The notes under the pieces were generated by a model. The model had not been told where the DNA came from. It made no database searches and was given only the letters and a program-made list of their open reading frames with translations. The position numbers and the translations under genes are program-made. A DNA stretch of 15,747 bases from CAYXVU01 sp964468725 (lineage in GTDB: Bacteria; Acidobacteriota; Blastocatellia; UBA7656), in assembly GCA_964468725.1 (NCBI GenBank), contig CAYXVU010000144.1:1-15747 (forward strand). The letters run 5' to 3'. Of this stretch, positions 1 through 7,682 are shown piece after piece. Position 1 is the first letter of the stretch. Every line of letters starts with the position of its first letter.

Positions 1-1389
1 GAGCGCTGTCTGAAAGGCCTGTGATGCGGCTTCAACGTTCTCCTCTTTGTCATAGCGTTTCAAGAGGGCGAGCCCTTGCTGCACCAATTCATAAGGGGTG
101 GCGTTGAGGTTGATGCGCGGCGGCGCGGCGGGCGCAGCGTTGCGCGAACGGATAATCTGCCAACCCATGACGGCGATGATGATCCCCATCAGCAGTACGA
201 AGCCGAGCCACAGAGGGCGACGCTTCTCCTCGCGCCAGAGGCGTAGATGCCAGCCGACCTCGCGCAGTTGTTCCCGCGTTGCGGCGACGAACCCTGTGGT
301 TTGCGCGTTGATCCGCGTCTGAACGTGGGTCAACTCGGCGGAGAATTGTTCGAGGGTTTGCTGGCGATGATCGGGGTCTTTTTGCAAGGCTTTCAGGATC
401 GTCTCGGCCAGTTCGACGGGCACATCGCGGCGCAACTGCTTAGGCGAAGGCGGGATACTGGTAAGGACGGCTTGCAAACGCGCAGCGACAGAGTTGCCGG
501 AGAAGACTTGCTTGCCAGTCAGCATTTCGTAGAGGACTGCCCCGAAAGCAAAGATATCAGAACGCACATCGGCGGCCTCTCCGGCCACTTGTTCGGGCGA
601 CATATAGGCCGGTGTGCCGACGATGACGCCCGGAATGGTCATGGACTCCATCACCGTCAGGGCTTCAGGGTCAATCTCTTTGCCGGTCGTATGGAACTGT
701 TTGGCCAACCCAAAGTCGAGAACCTTGACGTGACCTTCGGGTGTGATCTTGATGTTGGCGGGTTTGAGGTCGCGGTGAATGATGCCCTTTTTGTGGGCGG
801 CTTGCAGCGCGGCGGCGATTTGGAGAGCGAGGCGCAGCGCCTCGCTGAGCGGCAGATTACCGTGTTCCAGTCGCTCGGCCAACGTCTGGCCTTCGACCAA
901 CTCCAACACCAGCACCTGCTGGCCTTCGGCTTCGATCAGATCATAGATAAGGGCGATGTTGGGATGGTTCAAAGAGGCTAACACTTGCGCTTCGCGTTGG
1001 AAGCGTGCCAGCCGTCCGCTGTCCTGCGAGACGGCTGCCGGTAAGACTTTAAGCGCCACCTCCCGATTGAGTTTGGTATCGCGGGCGCGATAGACCTCGC
1101 CCATACCGCCTTTGCCAAGCAAATCGAGAACCCGATAATGCGACAGCACCCGGCCTGTCAGATCGACCGACGGCGGCTCAACCAGCAAACTGGCCGCCAC
1201 TTCATAGGCCGGAGCATCCAAAAAGTCTCCCGATTCGGTATGTGCGGCCAGCAAGGATTCGACTTCATCACTGAGTTGCGGATTGGTGTCGCGCACCTGT
1301 GCGAGAAAGCGCGCGCGCGCTTCGGGCGCGAGTTCGAGCGCTTGATGGAAGAGATTCTCCACTTCATCGAAGCCGTCTGCTTCGCTCAT
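1..1389 (-). CDS. Membrane Ser/Thr protein kinase with C-terminal TPR-like region (partial, runs off left edge)
   Basis: The 463 visible residues lack the C-terminus, because the frame stays open to base 1. The kinase domain has a glycine loop GKGGMGEVY (92-100), the ATP-binding lysine K114 in VALK, the catalytic loop HRDLKPAN (205-212, Asp207), DFG (225-227) and SPE (264-266), so all catalytic residues are present. The first 70 residues resemble the leader seen in many acidobacterial kinases of this type. A hydrophobic segment at about 393-412 follows the kinase, and the residues after about 432 look like the start of a TPR domain. The expected layout is therefore a cytoplasmic kinase with an extracytoplasmic TPR sensor. 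An AGGAGG-like site precedes the ATG by about 11 nt. The gene starts 36 nt after the ECF sigma gene stop, so the two probably form an operon. The kinase may act on that sigma factor (inference). Confidence 0.93.
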   Translation of the reverse strand, partial: MSEADGFDEVENLFHQALELAPEARARFLAQVRDTNPQLSDEVESLLAAHTESGDFLDAPAYEVAASLLVEPPSVDLTGRVLSHYRVLDLLGKGGMGEVYRARDTKLNREVALKVLPAAVSQDSGRLARFQREAQVLASLNHPNIALIYDLIEAEGQQVLVLELVEGQTLAERLEHGNLPLSEALRLALQIAAALQAAHKKGIIHRDLKPANIKITPEGHVKVLDFGLAKQFHTTGKEIDPEALTVMESMTIPGVIVGTPAYMSPEQVAGEAADVRSDIFAFGAVLYEMLTGKQVFSGNSVAARLQAVLTSIPPSPKQLRRDVPVELAETILKALQKDPDHRQQTLEQFSAELTHVQTRINAQTTGFVAATREQLREVGWHLRLWREEKRRPLWLGFVLLMGIIIAVMGWQIIRSRNAAPAAPPRINLNATPYELVQQGLALLKRYDKEENVEAASQAFQTAL

Positions 1390-1425
1390 AGCTCGGCTCA
1401 CCCTCCTTTGCCCTACCGATGATGG

Positions 1426-1989
1426 TTATGATTTCTTCATTTCGCGGCGCAACCAGGCGCGGGCAAAAGCCCAATCGCGCTCGACCGTCGCGTGTGATAG
1501 CCCCATCGCGTTTGCCGTCTCTTCGATGGTCAAGCCGCCGAAGAAGCGCAATTCGATGATCTCTGCATGTTTGGGCTTGATCGCCGCCAGTTCGTTCAAA
1601 GCATCGTGCAGGGCGATCAGTTCGACATCCGAGTTGTTACTGAGGCGGTCGGCTTTACTGAGTGAGATGCGAAATGGGTCGCCGCCGCGTTTGGCCGCGC
1701 GGCGTTCGCGCGCATAGTCTACGAGGATGTTGCGCATCAGCTTGGCGGCCATGCCGAAGAACTGTGCGCGGCTTTGCCAATTATCGGTCTGCTGGTCAAC
1801 GAGACGGACATAGGCTTCGTGTACCAAGGCCGTTGGTTCGAGGGTGTGATTATCGCGTTCGCGGCGCAAATAGCTGGTAGCCAGTTTCCGCAACGTGTCG
1901 TAGACAAGCGGCATCAACTCATCGAAGGCGGCTTGGTCGCCATGGCTCCACTTGACCAGCAATTGAGTGACATCCCGGGGAGGTTGCAT
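1426..1989 (-). CDS. ECF-type RNA polymerase sigma factor (TIGR02999 / Sigma70_ECF type)
   Basis: This 187-residue protein has the length and layout of an extracytoplasmic-function sigma factor. Region 2 covers about residues 18-98 and includes LEPTALVHEAYVRL and the region 2.3/2.4 segment around FFGMAAKLMRNILVDYAR. Region 4 covers about 130-182, with a helix-turn-helix around LTIEETANAMGLSHATVERD. The wording matches the group found in Acidobacteria and Planctomycetes (TIGR02999, PF07638), which often sits beside Ser/Thr kinases. The usual acidic D-A-E-D cluster of region 2.2 is absent; E51-P52-T53-A54 stands there instead. No anti-sigma factor gene is visible nearby. The Shine-Dalgarno sequence before the ATG is weak. 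The gene is followed after 36 nt by the kinase gene. Confidence 0.93.
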   Translation of the reverse strand: MQPPRDVTQLLVKWSHGDQAAFDELMPLVYDTLRKLATSYLRRERDNHTLEPTALVHEAYVRLVDQQTDNWQSRAQFFGMAAKLMRNILVDYARERRAAKRGGDPFRISLSKADRLSNNSDVELIALHDALNELAAIKPKHAEIIELRFFGGLTIEETANAMGLSHATVERDWAFARAWLRREMKKS

Positions 1990-2022
1990 AGCTGGTTTCT
2001 CGCTTCTTTACCTAATGAAAAA

Positions 2023-2046
2023 AAGCCCGTGATCCTGAGAGTGCGG
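2023..2046 (-). terminator. Weak hairpin with T-run in the ECF sigma leader
   Basis: On the minus strand a short CCCG...CGGG stem encloses a long loop and is followed by C and seven T (plus-strand A7 at about 2018-2024). It lies about 140 nt beyond the yceH stop and 35 nt before the sigma gene start. It could be a weak terminator for yceH or an attenuator in the sigma leader. The four-base stem makes either use uncertain. Confidence 0.25.
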
Positions 2047-2063
2047 GATAAATAAACGCGCGT

Positions 2064-2092
2064 AGTCTAGCAAACCTTGTTAGCGCGGACAA
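2064..2092 (-). promoter_or_regulatory. Possible sigma-70-like promoter for the ECF sigma-kinase pair
   Basis: On the minus strand TTGTCC (2092-2087) and TAGACT (2069-2064) are separated by 17 bases. Each matches consensus at four of six positions. Transcription would begin near 2057, giving a 5' leader of about 68 nt before the sigma gene. The call rests on spacing and position only, and this phylum is GC-rich enough for chance matches. Confidence 0.35.
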
Positions 2093-2102
2093 CGCGTTTT
2101 AA

Positions 2103-2127
2103 CCGCTCGGCAACTGCTGCCGACCGG
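2103..2127. other. GC-rich hairpin downstream of yceH
   Basis: CCG-CT-CGGCA-ACTGC-TGCCG-AC-CGG forms a five-pair inner stem and a three-pair outer stem separated by a 2x2 internal loop. No T-run follows on either strand, so it is not a standard intrinsic terminator. It may still slow transcription or protect the 3' end of the yceH message. Confidence 0.3.
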
Positions 2128-2181
2128 CCTGACCACATGGGGCGAGTGTCGGACGCGCGCTTTAGCTCTCCCACTGTGACA

Positions 2182-2850
2182 TCATTCAAACTGCTTTTTG
2201 AAGTCGAAGAATTGCTGTCGCAACTCGCCGAGATCGCCGCGCAAGCCTTCGACTTCTTCTTGCAACTTCGCTACCTTCTCGCCCAGGCCGGAACTGCGCG
2301 AACCGGTTTCGGCTTCGGCTTTGTACGCCTCTTCGATCTGCGCGATGTCAATCGCGCCGCTGAGCAGATGGGCGTAACGGAACTCTTTGAAGCCCGGCTG
2401 ACGCGGCAACTTCACCACTAAGGATTGGGCGTCATGCTCGATCAGCGATTGCAAAGCAGTTTCCACCTCTTCAACCCGCTCAAAGTTATAAAGCGGTTTG
2501 GTGCGCGCCTTGATCTCGCCGGGCGTTTGCGCGCCTCTGAGCATCAGCACACACATGACCGCAACGGCGCGGTCGTGCAGGCGAAAGGCATCGGCGAAGA
2601 TATGACCATATTTAACGACCCGCGAGTCCGCCCCCTTAAATGACCACAGCAGTTTCTTTTCGCGCAGCGAGTCGAGGGCGCGCATCACCGTCGTTTCATC
2701 ATAAGCCACGACCGGCTCGCGGCTCGATTTTTGATTGCAGGCATTGACCAAAGCATTGAGCGAGAGCGGATAGTATTCGGGCGTCGAGATCTGCTTTTCG
2801 ATCAACGCGCCCAGCACACGCACTTCCACTTCTGTGAGGATCAAATCCAT
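2182..2850 (-). CDS. yceH: YceH family protein (DUF480), tandem winged-helix protein
   Basis: The 222-residue protein matches the YceH/DUF480 family (PF04337) along its length. It begins with the typical LTEVEVRVLGALIEKQISTP and continues with YYPLSLNALVNACNQKSSR and the RALDSLREKKLL region. The family fold is two winged-helix domains, here about residues 1-88 and 92-175. Residues from about 185 to the end form a charged heptad-like helix, probably a coiled coil, which is common in the longer members. The molecular function is not established. The ATG is preceded by a purine-rich AGGGAAAGGG stretch rather than a clean Shine-Dalgarno site. The gene stands alone, head to head with the plus-strand pseudogene remnant. 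Confidence 0.93.
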   Translation of the reverse strand: MDLILTEVEVRVLGALIEKQISTPEYYPLSLNALVNACNQKSSREPVVAYDETTVMRALDSLREKKLLWSFKGADSRVVKYGHIFADAFRLHDRAVAVMCVLMLRGAQTPGEIKARTKPLYNFERVEEVETALQSLIEHDAQSLVVKLPRQPGFKEFRYAHLLSGAIDIAQIEEAYKAEAETGSRSSGLGEKVAKLQEEVEGLRGDLGELRQQFFDFKKQFE

Positions 2851-2995
2851 GAGAATCTGCCCTTTCCCTACTTTGATCGTCGAAAAACTTGATAAAAAAG
2901 ATCGCCTGCGAATCGGACATTATGATAACGCGACTCGCCGCTTTCCGGTAGGTCGGCTCTGGGTGCGGTAGGCGGGCAGGGCTGCGCTACTCTGG

Positions 2996-3549
2996 TTGAT
3001 TGCAAGACGATTGGCTGTATTGCGTTCAACAGACAACCTCAATTGCACGCCTGCGCCGGTCGAGGTGACGGAAAATCTGCGGCGGTTTTGCATCGTGGCT
3101 GCACCCAATGCCACTACCGAATTTGTCATCCGCGAAGAGCTGCCGGAACAGACGAGCTATTATCTATCGAACCTCACCAGCAATCAGGTAGCGATCTTCG
3201 TCAAACAGAAGTATCTGAGCGCAGAGATGGAGCGGGCGTTAGGTGAGTTGCTCGAACGCAAAGGCCAAATCGCCGCGCTGGAAAAGCAGCTTGCCGACAA
3301 ACGCCAAGAGATCAATGCTGTGACCGCCGAGCAAAATCGTTTGCGCGACAACCTGCGCGCGCTCGGCAAAAGCGTCGAAGAGAGGCAACGGCTCTCGCGC
3401 TATGTGACAAAGATTGCAGCGGGCGAAGACCGGCTTGAACGGCTGCGGAAGGAAGAGGCGCAACTGGCGGAAGAGAAGACCAAGCTGCAAAAACCCAACT
3501 CGATGCCCAACTCAAGGCGCTCGCTTTGCAACATCGCCTCGCGTCGTAG
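2996..3549 (+). pseudogene. C-terminal remnant of a DUF4139-type coiled-coil protein, frameshifted
   Basis: Only the last 180 or so residues of what is usually a protein of several hundred residues remain. The recognisable part starts near APVEVTENL (about 3053). It continues through a short beta-rich piece (FVIREELPEQTSYYLSNL) and then a long charged coiled coil with repeated Leu/Ala heptads. This pattern is typical of the C-terminus of acidobacterial DUF4139-like proteins (recalled, not searched). The frame upstream hits a stop at 2969 and no ATG is present; the TTG at 2996 merely opens the frame. At the A5 run 3489-3493 the frame appears broken. Adding one A restores a sensible ending (KTQLDAQLKALALQHRLAS) with TAG at 3547-3549, 14 nt before a strong terminator. 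As read, the unshifted frame ends at 3574 inside the terminator hairpin. Confidence 0.6.
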
Positions 3550-3563
3550 CGGCGAAAGAAAAT

Positions 3564-3592
3564 GGCGCGGCTGATGATTGCCGCGCCGTTTT
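3564..3592. terminator. Bidirectional intrinsic terminator between the remnant and the ester hydrolase gene
   Basis: A perfect 8-bp stem GGCGCGGC (3564-3571) / GCCGCGCC (3580-3587) with an 8-nt loop is followed by GTTTTAT on the plus strand. On the minus strand it is followed by ATTTTCTTTC. It sits 14 nt after the restored stop of the plus-strand remnant and 37 nt after the minus-strand hydrolase stop, so it can serve both convergent units. Confidence 0.85.
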
Positions 3593-3624
3593 ATCCTTTT
3601 GCTGTCGCCCGCTTCTTGCTTTGC

Positions 3625-5529
3625 TTACTCCGCGTCTTTCTTCAGAATGTGCAACTTCAACTGCGAGGCGAAGCGCGCCGAGCGATGGATGCGTTGGGTC
3701 GCCTTTTGAAAATCGGCTTCCGTCGCTTTATAGATGTTGACGAACTTCTGCGGATTGCGATCCGTGAGCGGAAACCAAGAGCTTTGAATCTGAATCATGA
3801 TGCGATGCCCTTTTTTGAATGTGTGAAGAGCATCGGGCAAGTTGAATTCGATTTTGGTCACTTGACCGGGAACTAGCGGTTCGGGTTTCGAGAAGCTGTT
3901 GCGATATTTGGCGCGAAACGGTTCGCCGCGAATCAACATTTGATAGCCGCCCATCCGCACGCCCGCGGGATTGGGCGAGTTGTCCGGCGTATCATCGGGC
4001 AACACATCAATCAGCTTGACCACGTAATCGGCGTCCGTGCCGGTCGTTGCAACGTAGAGAGTCGCAATGATCGGCCCGGCAATCGTCACGTCTTCGGTCA
4101 GCACATCGGTTTGATAGACCAACACATCGGGTCGCGTTGCCGCAAAACGCTGATCGTCGGTCATGTACTCTTGCGTCATGCCGATAGCCGTTTGATTGAT
4201 GAAGGGCACAGGTTTGTTCGGGTCGCTGATGTATTCATCGAAAGCCATCGCCGTCGTCTTCGGGGCGGCGAACGCCAGCTTGCCACCGTCCTGCAAATAG
4301 AAGCTTTCCATGTGCGCCGCTTTCGGCGGCCAGTTGGCGAAGGTTCTCCATTGATTCGCGCCGGTCTCGAACATATAGGCTTCCGGCAGCTTCAACTCGC
4401 CTTTGTCTTTGAGGTAATAGTTGAAGAAGGGGAGTTCGATGTTTTCCTGATAAAAGGTTGAAGTCGGCGAGCCGAACCGCGCATTGCCCAACCCTTCGCC
4501 GGTGCCGCGCGCTTCATTCCAACAACCGTGACACCATGGCCCCATCACCAGCGTGTTATAAGTGTTGGGATTGTGCTTTTCGATGGCTTGATAAATTTTC
4601 AGCGGCCCGTAGAGGTCTTCGGCATCGAACCAGCCGCCGACTGTCATGATCGCGGGTCGGACTTTGGTCAGGTGTTGCGGCACATTTTGGGCTTGCCAGT
4701 AGCCGTCATAGTCACCGTGCTCCATCCATTCATTCCAGATTTTGATCTCGCCCTTGAGATACTTTTTATTGGCGTTGGCCAGCGGCCCCATCTCTAAAAA
4801 GAATTTGTAGCCATCGGGCGTGCCGTGATTGAAGCGCGGGCCGAAGATTTGTGTCGGCCCGCTGCGCGGCTGCCCGAAGACCGATATGAAGTTGAAAGCA
4901 TGCGGCAAAAAGAGCGCACCATTGTGATGCATATCATCGCCGATCCAATTATCGGCCATCGGCGCTTGCGGCGAGGCGCATTTCAGAGCCGGATGCGCGT
5001 CAATGATGGCTTGCGCCGTGTAATGACCGGGAAAGGAGATGCCCCAGATGCCAACTCGACCGTTGTTGTTCGGAACATTTTTGATAAGCCACTCGATAGT
5101 GTCATAGGTGTCGGTGCTTTCGTCTACATCTTTGGCTCCGGCTTTTTTCGGTTTGTAGGGCGTCATCCAGTGAAAGTCGCCTTCCGACATCATCCTGCCG
5201 CGCACGTCTTGGTAGACAAAGATGTAGCCCTCTTTCATAAAGCGCGACGATGGCCCGAGCACGGGGCGATAATCATTTGCGCCATAGGGCGCGACGCTGT
5301 AAGGCGTGCGATTGAGAATGATGGGATATTTTTGCGACGTGTCTTTCGGCACATAGATCGAGGTGAAGAGCTTGACGCCATCGCGCATGACGATCTGCGT
5401 TTCGGATTTGGTGTAGTGGTCTTTGACGTTGTACGAGTCCGGCGTCTGCGCGCCCGGTTCGATGGCGCAGAGACCGACCGCCAGCAACAGCACAAATAAA
5501 CGGATCGCAAGCTGCCGATATACTTTCAT
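3625..5529 (-). CDS. Secreted CocE/NonD-family hydrolase, probable alpha-amino-acid ester hydrolase
   Basis: This 634-residue protein begins with a signal peptide (hydrophobic 9-22, likely cleaved near GAQ, 26-28). It then has the X-Pro dipeptidyl-peptidase S15-type alpha/beta-hydrolase domain (PF02129) and a C-terminal jelly-roll domain (PF08530) from about residue 410. The triad is visible: Ser165 in GISFPG, Asp302 in GGWFDAED and His334 in GPWCHG. Asp199, Glu304 and Asp305 fall where alpha-amino-acid ester hydrolases carry the acidic cluster that holds the substrate amino group. Spacing from the serine and aspartate equals that of the Xanthomonas enzyme as I remember it. Tyr77 in RTPY may supply the oxyanion hydroxyl. 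The likely reaction is hydrolysis or transfer of amino acid esters or beta-lactam amides in the periplasm; the natural substrate is unknown. AAGGAG lies 8 nt before the ATG, behind a good promoter. Confidence 0.92.
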   Translation of the reverse strand: MKVYRQLAIRLFVLLLAVGLCAIEPGAQTPDSYNVKDHYTKSETQIVMRDGVKLFTSIYVPKDTSQKYPIILNRTPYSVAPYGANDYRPVLGPSSRFMKEGYIFVYQDVRGRMMSEGDFHWMTPYKPKKAGAKDVDESTDTYDTIEWLIKNVPNNNGRVGIWGISFPGHYTAQAIIDAHPALKCASPQAPMADNWIGDDMHHNGALFLPHAFNFISVFGQPRSGPTQIFGPRFNHGTPDGYKFFLEMGPLANANKKYLKGEIKIWNEWMEHGDYDGYWQAQNVPQHLTKVRPAIMTVGGWFDAEDLYGPLKIYQAIEKHNPNTYNTLVMGPWCHGCWNEARGTGEGLGNARFGSPTSTFYQENIELPFFNYYLKDKGELKLPEAYMFETGANQWRTFANWPPKAAHMESFYLQDGGKLAFAAPKTTAMAFDEYISDPNKPVPFINQTAIGMTQEYMTDDQRFAATRPDVLVYQTDVLTEDVTIAGPIIATLYVATTGTDADYVVKLIDVLPDDTPDNSPNPAGVRMGGYQMLIRGEPFRAKYRNSFSKPEPLVPGQVTKIEFNLPDALHTFKKGHRIMIQIQSSWFPLTDRNPQKFVNIYKATEADFQKATQRIHRSARFASQLKLHILKKDAE

Positions 5530-5564
5530 GAGATTGGCTCCTTTTGGTATTCCGATGTGCCAAA

Positions 5565-5593
5565 GTTATATGCCAGCTATGAAGCAAAGTCAA
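5565..5593 (-). promoter_or_regulatory. Sigma-70-type promoter of the ester hydrolase gene
   Basis: On the minus strand TTGACT (5593-5588) and TATAAC (5570-5565) are separated by 17 bases, each matching consensus at five of six positions. The start site would lie near 5558, giving a leader of about 28 nt that contains the AAGGAG ribosome binding site. This suggests the hydrolase is transcribed on its own rather than only from the upstream phosphatase. Confidence 0.65.
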
Positions 5594-5624
5594 AACCGGA
5601 CGGCAGGAAATAGCCTGATGGTCA

Positions 5625-6173
5625 TCACAGCAAGATGCTGCGGCGCACCTGCGCGAGATCGAGCGCCGCAAAATAGATTTCCGGGTCGCCGAGCGTGTCG
5701 AGGGTCTGCCGTATCCATGCTTCTTGAATCTCGCCCTTGCTTAACAGATATTCGGCAACGATGAGCGCATCGGGCAGCCCCAATATGCGAAGCAACGCGG
5801 CGGTGACCGTGCCGGTACGATCTTTGCCGGATTTGCAGTGCAGCAGGATAGGATTTCGCAGGTTGCGCGCTTCAAAGACGCTGACGATGCCCGTAAGCCA
5901 GCGACGCACTTCGGACTTTGTCACGTCGTAGCAGCGATGATCGTTGGTGATCGGAAAGTAGAAATAGTCGGCGTTGAAAAAATCATGATCGTAGACTCGG
6001 CGTAGGTTGATGATGGTCGCCGGATTTCCAATGCCAGCCGCGCTGTCAATGGTGTCGAGTGCGCCGCCGCGAAAGAGCCGCCCAGTCGGCAAGAGATCCT
6101 CTTTGGCCAATTGATTGATGGCGGCTCCGACATCGCGGAAGTTCATGCAACCTTGTGCCTGTTCAATCTCCAT
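5625..6173 (-). CDS. Tyrosine-phosphatase-like protein (Y_phosphatase3 family)
   Basis: With the ATG at 6173 the protein has 182 residues. It carries the start motif of the family, MNFRDVGAA (10-18), then GRLFRGGAL (31-39), and the CX5R phosphate loop HCKSGKDRTG (112-121) with nucleophile Cys113 and Arg119. This is the PF13350 class of protein tyrosine or phosphoinositide phosphatases. The protein lacks a signal peptide and should be cytoplasmic. No Shine-Dalgarno site is seen before the ATG, and the frame stays open into the assembly gap, so a longer N-terminus cannot be excluded; the family motif placement favours 6173. One of the three possible continuations of the upstream ATP-grasp gene stops just inside this start, which would imply translational coupling, but the gap hides the true frame. 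Confidence 0.85.
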   Translation of the reverse strand: MEIEQAQGCMNFRDVGAAINQLAKEDLLPTGRLFRGGALDTIDSAAGIGNPATIINLRRVYDHDFFNADYFYFPITNDHRCYDVTKSEVRRWLTGIVSVFEARNLRNPILLHCKSGKDRTGTVTAALLRILGLPDALIVAEYLLSKGEIQEAWIRQTLDTLGDPEIYFAALDLAQVRRSILL

Positions 6174-6216
6174 CGGGATGATGACGGCTCGCTTGAGCGC
6201 CGGAAGATGGCCTGCG

Positions 6217-6316
6217 NNNNNNNNNNNNNNNNNNNNNNNNNNNNNNNNNNNNNNNNNNNNNNNNNNNNNNNNNNNNNNNNNNNNNNNNNNNNNNNNNNNN
6301 NNNNNNNNNNNNNNNN
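6217..6316. other. Assembly gap (100 N)
   Basis: Exactly 100 undetermined bases are present, the conventional filler for a scaffold join of unknown size. It cuts the 3' end of the ATP-grasp gene. Any reading frame drawn across it is meaningless, and missing genes between the two neighbours cannot be ruled out. Confidence 0.99.
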
Positions 6317-7576
6317 GCGAGTGAACGAAAAGGCAAGCTCGCGGCGCGCTTGTTTGAAAGCCGCGAGCAACGAGCGCCGACTCTCTGCACCGAGGTTGAT
6401 CGTTGCATAGCAATAGCTCTGCAAATCGTCTTCGTATTCAAAATCCGAGAGTTTCTGCCCGTTGTGAATAAAGACGCGCACGACTGCGCCGTTGTGCTGT
6501 TTGCCGAGTCGGGCAATCTCTCGTTGATTGGGGACGCGAACGGCGCGGCGGTCACAAAACGAGCGCAGCGCGAAACTGGCAGCAACTTTCTGTCTGCCGT
6601 TGCGGCTCTTAACCACCGGTTGCTGCCCGGTCGCTAACGCCAGCAAGATCGCATAGGTGTTCGTGCCGTTTACCTTCTCCATCAGGTCGGCAAACTGACT
6701 GCACATACGCGGATTGATTTCGATGATACGAAGGGCTTCGGTCGCGCGATTGTAAAACATCTCGATATTGAACAATCCGTTATCAAAACCGCTATGGCGC
6801 ATCGCCTGTTCGGCAAGTGCCCGCATCGCTTCCTGCACGGACTTCGGCAAGCGCGACGGGTAGACGAATCGCTGAAAGCTCATCGTGCCGGGATACATCA
6901 GCGAATCTACGACGCCTGTGCACTGCACGCGGCCTTGAGCGACAAAGCCTTCGACCGTCGCTTGCTGCCCGCAGAGAATCTCTTCGGCAAGGAAGGAGCC
7001 GCGTGGTAGAGGAGCGCAAGCGTAACGCGCAGCCAACTCATGAAACGGGCGCAGATACTGCGCGGCAAACCGCTCGACGCGCGCATCGGTCAGGAAGGCT
7101 TGTAGCTCCTCGAAATTGTTGATGCGGCGCGCCAGCACCGAATACCACGACTTCACCGGCTTGAGGAAAAGCGGAAAGCGCAATTCGGCTTCACTCTTAT
7201 GCAACCGCGTTTCATCAATGAGGTGAAAGCGCGGCGTCGCTGTAGGGGCGATTGCGCTCTGCGCGAGCCGCGATAGATATTTGTGAGCGCAGCGAATCAC
7301 AGATTGCGGCGTCGGCGTCGGCAGGTTCAATTCGCTGGCGATGGCGGCGGCGACGATGCAACCGGGAAAGTCGCTCGAACTGACCACTCCGGCGAGCCGC
7401 TTGTTCTTGAATCTTTCGACGATGCGATCAATGAAGGCGAGCGGGCTGCGAGCCAACAATGTGCGCTCACTTGCATTGGCCGTGAGGATGTCATAGTCGC
7501 GCAGCCACCTTCGCGGTCGGCCAAACAGATGCAGGTTATCCCAGATATTCGGGTCTACGAGTAAAACTCTTTTCAT
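6317..7576 (-). CDS. ATP-grasp domain protein (3' end lost in the gap)
   Basis: The 420 residues before the gap show a Rossmann-like pre-ATP-grasp part (1-130, starting KRVLLVDPN) and an ATP-grasp core. Visible elements are the nucleotide-binding lysine K139 in FLKPVKSWYS, the hinge SFLAEEILCG (194-203), Glu272 in FNIEM and the metal-binding Glu286/Asn288 in IEINPR. The region after about 330 resembles the biotin-carboxylase-like C-terminal part, so only a few residues may be missing. Enzymes of this fold join a carboxylate to an amine or thiol through an acyl phosphate; the substrate is not readable here. It lacks a signal peptide. The ATG has no clear Shine-Dalgarno site, and the region just upstream contains an inverted repeat. 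The following gene is a phosphatase, which may act in the same pathway. Confidence 0.85.
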
Positions 7577-7594
7577 AGAGGGATGGAGGGCAAG

Positions 7595-7648
7595 GGGTGA
7601 AGGATAAAGAAAGATTGCGGTTTGCCATTCCCTCTTGCTCCTTCACCC
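7595..7648. repeat. 10-bp inverted repeat upstream of the ATP-grasp gene
   Basis: GGGTGAAGGA (7595-7604) and TCCTTCACCC (7639-7648) are perfect reverse complements separated by 34 nt. It lies in the 118-nt space between the cytochrome stop and the ATP-grasp start, so it would be in the ATP-grasp leader or its operator region. No T-run follows. Its role is unknown. Confidence 0.5.
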
Positions 7649-7682
7649 GTCAATGAGCGCGGCGGTTCGCAGTTCGTCGTTC

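Noticed and set aside
247..981. Long plus-strand open frame of 244 codons
   Set aside because: It lies fully antisense to the Ser/Thr kinase, whose catalytic motifs are intact. The product has no recognisable motif and is explained by codon bias.
3489..3493. Programmed -1 frameshift at the A5 run
   Set aside because: A single Lys-codon slip would restore the natural C-terminus, but there is no classic slippery heptamer or evident stimulator, and the gene is already truncated at its 5' end.
4825..5499. Plus-strand open frame of 224 codons
   Set aside because: It mirrors the N-terminal part of the ester hydrolase, including its signal peptide and nucleophile region, so it is a shadow.
5625..6413. 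262-residue phosphatase starting right of the gap
   Set aside because: The part right of the gap is antisense-frame or shifted sequence of the ATP-grasp gene. The family motif begins just after the ATG at 6173.
6143..7576. 477-residue ATP-grasp protein reading through the N run
   Set aside because: The gap length is unknown, so the frame after it is arbitrary. The translated tail does not look like the family.
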